This document shows positions 12,701 to 24,700 of a stretch of DNA of 64,000 nt, piece after piece (the first letter of the stretch is position 1; each line of letters begins with the position of its first letter). Source of the stretch: Archilochus colubris (taxonomy: Eukaryota; Chordata; Aves; Apodiformes; Trochilidae); assembly GCA_023079485.1 (NCBI GenBank), contig CM041092.1, positions 16,257,127 through 16,321,126 on the forward strand, given 5' to 3'. A program made the translations under genes and the position numbers. The notes beneath the pieces were generated by a model, which saw only the letters and a program-made list of their open reading frames with translations, was not told the origin of the DNA and did not search any database.

Positions 12701-15700
12701 CGTGGCACAGCACCGGAGCAGCACACCAGCGGCCCTGTGCCCAGGCTGGGTGCAGATGTGCCACTGTCTCATGGGGAAGAGGCAAGGGAACCACTTGAAA
12801 GCCATGGCATGAAAGCACTTGGTAAACCAGGGCCACTCCTCTGATCCTCTCCCTCTGTACGCTATTTATAGTGCTCCGGGTGCCCACCGGACCAAATTCA
12901 AACCCTGGGGTTGAGATCTGCCAAGCCAGCCCTCTTCTCTGCTGTGAAGTTCCCTGGACCCCTAGAAAGGCCTGCAAAAGCTTCCAGAGAACTAAGATGC
13001 TCTAGGGTGGGTAGTCCCAGCTGTATCTAGGATTCAGCCATCCAAAGGGGCTCATGGTGTGGCCATTTCAACCTGCACTGGAGGGGCCAGTCTGCATGAA
13101 GCTCTCTTGGACAATCAGCTCATACAGCAGGAGCATATAGACGAGCACATATAGATCATATCAATCTGGAAACAAGGAGAGACCCAGCCAAGCCATGGTG
13201 TGTGGAGAGATTTAGTATGGAGGCATGGCTCACAGAACGTGGCCATGCGACAGATGAGCAGAGACTGGTAAGAACTCATTAGATCTAACAGAACCCAGTA
13301 ATACCATGATCTTTGCAGACAAAGAGTCTGACTAAGCATTGATAAGAGTATAGCAGATCATAAGCATAGATGACAGTTTAGCAGGTCATAAGCATAGATG
13401 ACAGCTTAGCAGGTCATAAGCATAGATGACAGTTTAACAGGTCATAAGCATGAACAGGAATATAGCAAGGTAAAAGATAAGAGGATGTCCACCATTGTTT
13501 TCAAGATGAAGTAACAGCTAACCAATGAATGAGCTCAGGCCCTGGACTATGCATCAGCTAATTACGGAGCATATAAAAGATCACGTCTGGAAAATAAAGT
13601 CGGAGACATATCATCAAACACGTGTATGTGTCGTTTGTCCCCCGCCGTCTTCGACAATGGTGACTCCTTGGAGATGCACCATCAGCAGGCCCAGCTGGCT
13701 GTAGCTAGGCTGAGGGGGAGAAGTCCCTGCTCTCTCCATCTGCAAAGGGAGGGTTGGGTAGAAAGGCTGTGCAGAGGCTCTCCTCACACTTGCAGGCTGG
13801 TTTTCTTGTTGTATGGGAGGGTATCAGGCCTTGGCCTCCTGTCCCAGCACCTCCTGGGCATTTTTAAGGGCCTTTGAGTCCTCTGCAGATAGAGGAAATC
13901 TGAGCTTTTGCTGGTGAAACATGACTCTGCCAATGGGGTCATTCCCACCTCTGCCAGCTGCAGCGTGGCAAGGACAAACCATGCGGATGAGTACCAGCAC
14001 CCCTGTGATGTTGCTGGGGGGTCAGCCAACTGCAAAGCAGGTGACAAGACAGACTTCTCTGATGGTCTCTGCAGCACAGATAGTTGCCATATGCATGTCC
14101 AGCACATACAGAGGCTTGTGGTGCATGACAGCCACCACTGTGGTAGTGGCAGCTGGGGGTGAGCCAGACAAATGTCTGAGCACCAGGTTACACCATTACA
14201 GCTGGGATGAGGGCCCAGGTGCCTAGAGAAGCAAACATGGCCATAGCCCTACATCTCTTCACACCCACAAACAGAGGTTCTGGGGCTCCCAGCATCTCCT
14301 GAGGGATGTGGAGTGAGGATGCTGCCTACACAGTCCTGAGCTGTGGTGATATGGGGCAGGGGACTTGTACCTCAGTGATCAGGAGCAGGTGGCTGCTGCT
14401 GGTGTTTTCTAAGCTAGCAGACAAGAAGGAGCTAAATTTATTCCACCAATATGTGGGCAGTGGGGAGACCAAGGTGCTCCTCCAGCCCACCTGCCCTGGG
14501 CATGGTGCACATCACACCACCCTCCTCAGCAGTGGCATGGCCAACCCTGCCCCGACACCAGTGACAGGAGCAGAGCCCTTCTGGACAGTCTCTTCAGCAC
14601 ATATGTGTCCTGATGACTGGCCCTGAGCAGACCCAAGTCCTTCCTCCCCCAGCCACAGAGGGGAAAGTTTCCAAATTAAAAACCTAAAACTGGCAACAAG
14701 GTGCCCATAGCGGGAACCTTTTAAACTGGCCATTAAAGTTTACAAGTTAGACGGGCACTGGGAGCGAGTGGCAGAGCTGCAGGAAAACAGCCGCCCCTCC
14801 TCGGGCAGCGTAACCACGGCTGTCCCCAAAGCCACAGGCTGTCCCCAAAGCCACAGGGCTGACGTCATGGCATGACTTCACCTCCATCACCCACTGCCTG
14901 GCCAGCCCCAGCCCCATGTTTACCCCTTCCCGTCCCCGCTGCTGTCCCTTGCTGCCTGCTTTTCCCTTTGAGGTTGGTCAGCAGCCCCGGGGCCGGGCGA
15001 GGAAGAGGAAAAGAGCAGAGAGAAGGAAACCAAACCTCAGAACCCGCAAGGCGGGCTGCAGAACACGGAGCCCCAGCAGCCATGCTGCGGGGACAGTGGG
15101 CTCTCTCCCAGCCTTCCCACCTCTCCCCGGCCTCATCCCCCACTTCCTGCCCTCAAGCTGCCTGTCCCCAGGGTGGGAGACTGGGAAAATTCTGTCAGTC
15201 AGGGCTGTGCCCACTGTTATTCTCCTGTTTTCCTGCAAGCAAAACACTCTGTGCCCTCAGCAGGATGGGCTGGAGGACAGTATCAGACCCAGCCTGGGGT
15301 TCTGTCCTGCCTTGGGAAACTGGGATGCACTGTGGGTACCCAAGAGGACCCAGTCTCTCTCCCAAGGGGTGAGAAGCTGTGGGGGAGCAGGAGTCACACC
15401 CTGTTCCCAAGCCCAGCTTGGGACATGTGGCCAGCCCTGGGGTGACGCAGAGCACAGTGCTTCAGCCAGAAGAGCTTTGGAAGTAGCGGAAACAGAGCCT
15501 CAGGTCCAGGGGAGAACCGTTCCCCCCTCACTTGCCCGTGTCAGGGCACTTTGGCTCTAAACCTCTCAATGAGGAGCCACCAGCCTCAGTGAGGTGTTGC
15601 AGGTGTGTGTGTGGGCTGCAGACTTGCTTTCCACAGAGGAGAGGGCCAACAGGGGAGATGAAATCCCACAGGCAGTGAAACCGTGGCTGTTACTGGAGCA

Positions 15701-18700
15701 GCTGTGTACAGAAGCAGTCAGGAGCCAGTGCTGAGCCCTTGGAGCCCAGTGCAAAGCCAGCACTGTCACAGGCACCAGCTTGATCGATGCACTGAGCTCC
15801 AAGACTCACGTTGCCAGAACATGGGTGAGAGCCACAAAAGCCACATGGGTTCAGGAGGGGCAAGGCCAGGGGCCATGCAGCCACAGACCTGCCTGTAGCA
15901 AGACCAGGGCACCAGTCAGAACAGGATCGGAAAGCCACTGTCCCCATCAACTGCTGTTCAGAGCCACACAGGACACATTTTGCCTGCCATCACCTCCTGG
16001 AGAGGTGTGTGGGTTGCATTTATAGCCTCAGCCACAGACCCTGCTCCTTGTCCTTGGGACCACGCAGTGCTGCCCATGCATCCGGAGCATCTCTGGGAGC
16101 GGGGAGCTGTGGTGACCCCCTCTGTGCCCTGGTGACCTGACACATGCACGCGAGCGGCTCACACATTCCCATGAGCATCGATCGGTGGGGAAGCACACAC
16201 GTGCACATGCACACACACACACACAAACAGGGCAGCCTCTGCAAACAACTGCTTGTTAAGTTAAAATTAAACTCTGCACAAATATTGACCTTTGGAGGGG
16301 ACACAAACTCTGCCGATATATTTACCAGCTTTATAAATGGGCCTGACCACAGTGCCCTATATGCCGAGCTGGAGGAGACGAGGGCTGTGGAGGTGCCTAA
16401 ACAAGGTGCATGCCCCAGCTCTGAATGGGGCTTTTGCCAGCCAATGCCACTGTGCCCCCCAGCTGCACCCAATCCTCTGCAAAGTCTCCACTCCAGTCTG
16501 GAAGAGGATAGATGGTGGGCACAAGGATGAGATGGATCTACTTGTCCCCACAACTCATGGCAACCAAGAGATTGTGGACAGGTCAGAAGCCCATCCCCAG
16601 GAGAGCTCTTGTTCCTTCTGGGTTTGGGAAACTGGTCCTGCAAAGCAGTCCTGAGGCTGCTCCTCATGTTTCACTCTCCAACTCTCTGCACTAACCAAAG
16701 CCTTGCTGAGGCAACCTCTGCTGAGGGTCTATCTCCCCTCTGCAGAGCAGCCAGCACATCCAGTGCATCCATCTCTCAAGAGAGATCCAGAGCTTAGGGC
16801 TTGGTCCTCCACCTGGGAAGACTTCAGGAGCTGCAGAAAAAACAGTAGCCCGCAGCTGAGCTAGCAAAAAGCACCCAGTGACAGCAACAATGTGAAAAGA
16901 AAGGGCAGCACTGCTCAGTGGTGGTAAATTACCCCTCAAGAACCCACCAAAGCTCTCAAAAAGAACCATCATGCCAACATGAGCACACTTGGGGATGCAG
17001 TGGGACTCAGCAAGGTGTTTTCCCAAGGATGGCTGAAGAAGCTTGGCTGTTGTGGGAGATGAGGCAAGCTTTTCTCACAGCCTACAACTAGGGTAAAGCA
17101 CAGGATGCAAGTTGTAGTAAAGGGTGGCTTTTGCAGGCAGAGGCTACAGGATGGGTACAATGGACTGCCACTGGAGGCAACATCATTTCTCAACAAAATC
17201 AAGTTCTTCAGGGCAGTTGGAAAAACTGTTGAGTGCAAGACGTTGGTATTGAATAGCTGGGCAATGAAGGAGGCATGAAATCAGTGTTGATACATGCAGC
17301 ACAGAAGACATGGGGGACACCCCCCCAGGTACGTGGTGATGGTGCAGGGAAGACATACCCCTGTTAATGCAAGGGGAACACACCAGCCCAGGAAGAAGAA
17401 AGAGGACCCTGCACATCCTGAATTGACCAGTATGAGGCCAGTGTACCTGGGGCTGTCACTGCCCCTCAACACTTGGCCAAATAAGAGGGGTACAAAGAGG
17501 GCGTGCAGGAATCAAGCACAATTCTTGTGCCATGAGCAGTCCCCGCGCTGGCTGGACAGAGGAGAAAGGCTTGTGCCCATGCTGGCTGCCTGGATTAAGG
17601 GAGGAGAGCACAACACATACAGCAGGGGATGCCCAAGTTCCAGCTCTCTGAAATACTGAATAGAGTCTTATTCAGACTGATGTAAAACACTGTTAAAACA
17701 CACAAAAATCCTTTGAGTAATGGGTGAGCGGGAAAGAGGCATCTATAATTAACAGTAACTGTTCGAGACGGTCGCTGCCCAGAGACGTGTACTGTGCAAA
17801 ACCACTTGAAAAGGCTTCGTCTGAAAGGCGAAGCCTGGGGTTTTTCAAGAAGCCCGTCATGTAACGATCCTGGCCCTTCCAAAATAATTCTGCCATATTA
17901 AAAAAAAAAACCAAAACCTCAGCTTAATCGCCCTGCAGCACTGGGACTGGAGAGCTCTGAGAAGAGGGGAAGGGAAGCACAACCGGCTTCCAATTAGAGC
18001 CTCGTTAGAAAGGAAAGCTGGGGAGCTATTAGAGAGTGGGCCAGCAGTAAGCTGAGCTGAGCTGAGCCAGCTGCCTGGAGATCCACTCTAGGAGGGGTGT
18101 CCCCACCAGCCCTGCCCCTTCTATCCTCTTGGTGGGTGCTCTAGGACCCCAAGGGTGGCATTATCCAGCTGTGGGCACTTGACCTGAGCAAATGCAGAAG
18201 TTGATGCAGTCGCACACCTAAAAACCCAGCAGGAGGTCCTGGCCCTACAGAACGCAGCATTTGGGAACATTCATAGAGCTGTGCAGGAAGCACTGGGGAT
18301 GGGAAATAGGGGAGCTGGGGTGAGCAGGATGCCATAGCTAGAGAGGGGAGGTGGGTCTGGGCGCTTTACTGACTCCTCTCACTCTCAGAGGCACAGAGTC
18401 AGGGCCAGATTTTGCCCCAGCCTGCATGTCCCGTGACACCAGGATGGGGTTCCCTGCTCTGCCAAGCCCTGGGCTGCAGCTATGTCAAGAGAGGACGGTC
18501 CTGCTGTGAGCACACCCATCCTCCTGCCCCCTGCCACACCTTGCCACCTTCCCTGGCACCCTGGATTCTTGTCACTTCCACTGCAGACCAGCATCTCCCG
18601 GTGCCCATTGTGCCTGCAGCCAAAGCATGGTTTGTGCAGTGGCTACAGCCAGTCATGACAGTGCCAGAGCCTGGCCAGGTTGGTGCAAGTGCCAGGGCAT

Positions 18701-21700
18701 CATTTCCTGCAGCAAAAGTTCAGCCAGAGCATCTACCCCAGGTCGTTTGCTTCAATATCTCTGGCTTTCATCACACCTGCCAGCCCTGCCTGCCCAGGCC
18801 AGGGCACCGGGTACCCACTCGCCTGCCTGCAGCCCAACTCCAGGGCTGGCCGGGCAGGAGGAACACTGCCTGGAGCAGCCTCCTCTTCCCATCCCACAGC
18901 CTGGGACCTATCCAACACAAAGTTAATTTCTAACCATGGGTAACCACCAGTGCCCGAGCTGGGATGATTTATCCCCTATCTGCCTGGGTCGGATTTATGA
19001 GCCACACATCCCCTACACTGTGATAAAGGCCATGTCTGTGTTCCTCCATCCCCCCCTTCCCGTAGCCCCTCTATGCAGACTCACTGCCCCCTCCACCTCA
19101 CCCCCCCCCATTTAAAAGCCTTCCCTCAGCACGGAAACCTGACAGCCCACAGAAGAACAGTAAACAGCACAGAAAATAGCACATGCTGGAGGCCAAGGAG
19201 AGACACGCTGGCCAGGGAAGCCACAAATGGTTCCTGCTTTCGGGACCTGTTCAAGGAAACAGAGTGGGACGTATCCTGGTCTCCCACCAGCCTTCCAAAG
19301 GAGAGAGGGGAGCTGCTATTAATATCCAAGCCAGGGCTCTGATCGCTTAAAGGGCTGAGTTGGATGATGCCACACTGGGCATGGCTGAGCAGGGACGAAT
19401 GGTCCTCATGGCAGTGGCAAGACAGCTCCCCTGCATATGGGAATTCACAGCAGGGTGGAAAATTCCTTGGTGCATTGGTGCAGAGGGAGGCTGAGGAAAC
19501 CAGGAACCCAAAGCATGGCCAGGTGCCGCTACGTTTGCCCCTGCCATGCAGCATGGGGCAAGGAGTGCTCATCCCTGCACCCACTTGCTTCAATCCTACC
19601 CTGCAGATGGTCCTCAACAGCCCAGTATCTGGGTACACTGTGATGGAGATGCCCTAGATTTGCACTTCAGGCTGCTCCAGGGTCTGATCATAGTAGTGAT
19701 GAAGGCACATGTCACCTGGCTTCTTTTTCAACAAGGTCTAAGGCTTCTACCCCTGTGTGTGGAGAAGTCAAGCAGCCACTGAGCAGCGCTAAGCATTATT
19801 GCAGTGCCAGCAGCCTCCGCAGTGTGCCAAAATGTGCACAGAGCTGAATGCACCTGGATCCATTTTCTGCCCCTTCGCCAGCCAGAGGCTGCCTTGCTGG
19901 AGCTCGGATGCTGTGCACACCCCGCAGCAGCCGAAATGCTGCAGAGCCTGTGTGGCAGTGTCACTGTCCCCTCAGCCAGGATGGCATCACCCCTTGCTCC
20001 ACCACCAAGGGCTTCCAGCCCCACAGCCAGCCAGATGCACATCCCAACAGGTGGGAAAATGGGCCAGATCCTGGCAACTGGCCCATACAGATTCTGGTCT
20101 TGAGCTGCACTGATAAGCTCAGCCTACAGCAGCCCCCCCACCAGTGGAGGGAGCAAGGGGCAGCAGTGACAGTTCTGGGGGCTGCAGGATGAGGCTGCAA
20201 GCAGCAGAGTGGATGAGGCTATGGTCAGCATCCCAGCTCTCAAGGCAGGCACCACCAGCCCCCCGCCATCCCCCAGCCCTCTGCAGTGCTGATAGCGGCA
20301 GCCCTGGCAAGGGAGAGAAGAGAGCCTTGTTCTGGGGCCAAGACTAAGGCGATTCAGTGCTCCACTCCCTTGAGGTTTCTCGGGTGAAACCTGGCTCTGT
20401 AATGGCTGTGTCTGTAAAAGGTATGGAAATGCCCATAAAACCTGTATCAAATGCTATATGGATATATGTGTATATATGGAGAGAACTATGAAATTAGGAG
20501 CATGCGGGGAATTGGGGCAGGACGGCTCCCTCTGAGCCATAAAAACACACAAGTGAAAGGCAGGGGAGGCAGCAGCACCGGGAGCTGTGCAGACAGGCCG
20601 GCACAGACAGGAGCCAGGGGAAGGGCACCCCGGCTCCATGCTGTGAAGCTCTACAAAGATCTATGCCCACAGAAAGCCTCTGAGATAGAGGAACTTCTAC
20701 TTGAGATTACTGAGCCTCGCCAGGGCTCCCCAGCAGCCCTAATCCTTGCTGGGGCCTGGCTGCAAGGAAAAGCCAGAGGTAACCCTGAAGCAGAAGCATA
20801 TTGAAGATGAGCTGTCAAAGTGATGACCTGGAGCCCGGACAGGGGAGGTACGCAAAGGTTCGTGTGATGGATGAGAGCTGCCCACTGCAGTATCAAGGTC
20901 TGAGAGCCACTAGGAGCCTAAAGTAAGGGATGAGAGGACAGGGAAGAGATGCAGGGAAAATAACCAGGGATCCTAGTCAGAAAACAAGAGCTGGTTGAGC
21001 ATGGTTGGGACATCTGATGGCAGCCCCAGAGATTCAGCAACCTGTATGTCCCTTTGGGGAAGCTCCATACCTACGTGCAAGTTCCAGCATAAGAAGACAG
21101 CACCAACTAGAGCAAGTGACTTCTATTTTTGCTCCAAGCGCACACAGCAAATCCAAAGTATATGTGCAACCCCAAATACACAGTGCTCCTGAGTCCAGTC
21201 TGCAACACAAGGAGCTTTCAGGGGGTCTCTACTTGTCTACTGGGCTTCACGCCCTCCTCTGCAAGGGTAGCAATGCAAGGACATGGGCAAAGGAAATGCC
21301 AGTGCTGTCAGCATCCCACTATTTAAACCTTCCATGAGCCAGTAGACATCCTATGATCTCATACAGCAGATTTACCTTTTCCTAAAACTTCATCACTTTG
21401 AGAACTGGGGAGATAGGAAAATCTCTAATGTCAACACATTTTGCAGCAAAATCGTAAATAAATAAGCAAACAGAGGACCCTTGCCAAGGAGTAAGCAATA
21501 AATGATGAGAGAAGGTGAGCTGTCATTGAGGAGGTCGTTTGTCATTGCTGATGCTGTTTGCTTCCTGCACCGTGCTGGGTAGCACCTAGTTGGCTCCAGC
21601 CCTTTTGCCTTGTTCTGGCAGGTGCTGTGGGGGCTGGGACCCCATACCTAGCCCTCTGCTGCTCCTACCAAAAGCTTTCCTGTCCTTGTAGCCTTCCTAG

Positions 21701-24700
21701 AGTGGAAAACAGGCCCAGAACCACCAAATTTGGGGTCTAACCCCACTCATCTGTCCCGATCCATTCACCCTGTGAGCATGGAGTGACCTGCACTGCAGGG
21801 ACACCCAGGGCAGGAGCCATCCCCCAGCATGTCCCTGCTCACAACCCACATGCGGCTGATGTGGTGGCAATGGGGGAAACCTCCTTGGCTGCTTCACCTG
21901 CCAACCCTATGGTGTGACAGCTCCTATGTGTGCACAACCAGGATGAAAGCACAGTGCTGGTTCCAGCCCTGCTGCCTAGAAGCAATCTGGTCACAGAAGC
22001 TGCAGCCAGGGCAATGCACAAATGCAACTCCGAGGTTGTAGAGATGCAGCGCCGGGACTTCAGTGGTACCGTGCCCAGGATGCAGGGCTGCGGTGCTGGG
22101 GTTGCAGAGCTACGAAGCTGGCATGCAGAGATGGGATGCAGTGATGGAGTGCCCGGGATGCAGAGGCAGTGCCATCAGGTGGCCGCTGGCCGGGGACAGG
22201 GCGCCATCTGCCGCGTCCCTGTCACACTCCAGGCCATGGTATATCCCCAGACTCACTGTACCCAGCCAGACGGGTGCACGCTGCCTGCTCTGTCACTCCT
22301 GTCCCCGCTACCTGCGGGCGTGACAGCCAGGAGAGGTGACAGCTCAGCACAATGCAAGGTTTGGTGCTTCTGGGGTGTAAGAGCAGCCCATAGCATTGTG
22401 GAAGAGGGGCAGAGGGTGACAGCACTGGGACAGGACAGCAGCAGCCTGACAGGCAGTCAGAACATCTATTTTCTGTCAGTGTGGTGATGATAAGGATGCA
22501 AATGTCTCCAGGCTGTCTCCTTTGGGCTCCAAGGCCCTAGTGCTGGAGCTAGGGAGGGAGTTAGTGTTGTCCTGCAAAATAAATCTGGGAAGCAGGGATG
22601 TTAGGTGGCCATGCAGGCACACATTAGCAGCAGAAATGGCCCAGAAGGACAGACAGAGTGAGGGATGGAAGGGATGGGATGAACCATTACAGGGGACAGA
22701 GCTGAAACCCTCCTGGCACTCTGCTCAGCATCAGCAGACTCACACCCTGCCAAGGGTCTCCAGAGGCACTGAGAAGCTTTTGCAGGGCAGATTTAGGGGG
22801 TGCACCACCAAGGCAGGATGGGCAGGAAGGGTCAGGGCTGTAAGAGACTGGAGACTGTGCCAGGCTGCAAGGGAGAGCAGAGATGCTGGAGGGTCCCTGT
22901 TCCCAGGCATGACCCATGAGTCTGCTCACCTCCCAGCTCAACAGGTTGGACACAGAAGAGGGCAGCACCCAGGGAGAGACAGTCCCCACATACTCATTGC
23001 AGAAGCACCCCACAGCTCAGTCTGTGCTAGCACCCAGGGCCATCACTCCCAGAACCACATGCTCAGCCCTGGCTGGTGGCAGGTTGGCACCTCCAGCTCT
23101 GCATGGTGCCACCTTTTTGGGCACCATGCTGCCAACATGCAGGAGGAGCCTGGCAGTTCAGGGATACAACATGAATATGGATGAGGCCCAGTGGGCTCAT
23201 GAATATTAACACCCTTTGTGGCTTTCAGGAACACTAACATGGTGCAAAGATCTAATATTACTCTTGGCCATGCAAATGCAGTGATATCCTCACGTCAACC
23301 TTTCCTGCGCACTGCCAGAACCATGCCAGACGTGCAAGCTGGCAGGGACAGAGTGGCATGCCTCAACTCAGTCCATGTCCCAGGCTCTGTGTCCCAGCAT
23401 TCTGAGGAAGTGAGATCAGAGCCCTGTTCTGTCTGCAACCCCAAGGTCCTGAGATGCAGGGAGGAAGAGCCAGGTGGGCAGAGCCAACTGCTCTGCAACT
23501 GTGGCAGCTACACCATGCCCCAGACACATGTGGTTGCAGTGACCTGGGAGCCAGACCAGGAATGCTGCCTGAGGAGCATGGGAGAGCATGGGACTGACAA
23601 AGCCCACAGCTGGGGAAAGGTCCATGTGTGCTAATAATGAAATAATGCTTTAAAAGATATCATTGATGCAGATTACAGATCCAGAGGGAGGATTCCACAG
23701 AGAGATTCATGAGCATCCATCCTTCCAGACATGCCACCAGGGGAAAGGAGGTCAAGCATGGCCTTGAGGAGGCACAAGAATGGCAGGTGGGATGTGACCA
23801 CACTTGGGACACACACCTCCTTCCTGTCCTTAGGCAGAGCAGAACCTGGGGAAGAGCTGCCTTGGAACAGCTTCCCAAGGACCCTGGGCTGGAGAGTTCC
23901 TATGCTGGGACCTGAGATGCAGCCACACTGAGGGCCATGGAGATACAGGCATGCTCTCCCAGATCTGTCCTTCTTGCCTCTGCCCTGATATCCATATGCA
24001 TCTCCCCTCAGCAGCCACACCTACCTCCTGGGACAAGACCACTGCCAGAAGGGACACACTGGGGAAGGGTTGTCCGGGTGTTTGCCTTTTGGATGGGCAA
24101 AGCATCTCACCGCATCCTCCCAGCTCCAGGAAGGAGGGTGCCCTGGGGCCACCTGCGTCCCCTTGGTGAGGGTGGCAGCCACAGTGCCAGCATCCTGGAC
24201 ATGGAAGCAGTCTGCCGGGCTCAGACAGTGCAGCGTGAGGTCACACCCAGGCCTGTGAACCCGGGCAGGCACAGGGGAAACCTTCCAGTTGCACAATTAC
24301 TATATTATGTAGCACTAATAAAAAAAAAAAAAAAGAGGGGGGGGCAGGGGGGAAGGGCTTGAAGTTTTCTGAGTGCCACATAGTAAAGTATTTATAGAAA
24401 GTCAGGCGTGAATGGGCTGCTCACAGGCTACACTCCTCCTCGGCGTCAAGATCTCCAGGAATTATTCTGTGCAGTCACATTGTTGTATTCACCCAGAGAT
24501 TGAGTTTAATTACAGACACGTGGGTGAACAGGCTGTCAGTGTTTCAGACTTGCTGAGGAAAGGGCAACTGAGCTCCCTTTAATGAACATATTTTAAAAAG
24601 ACCCAAGGTTGCAATAGAGAGGGGGGAGGAGGGGGGCTGGCAGCAGCAGCGCTGGGGGCGGCAGGGATGGGGAGAAGGGGCCACAGGGGGGTTAGGGGTA

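Noticed and set aside
17805..17849. Hairpin as a microRNA precursor
   Set aside because: Only 15 paired bases with a 6-nt bulge and a total of 45 nt; too short for a typical precursor and without small-RNA evidence.
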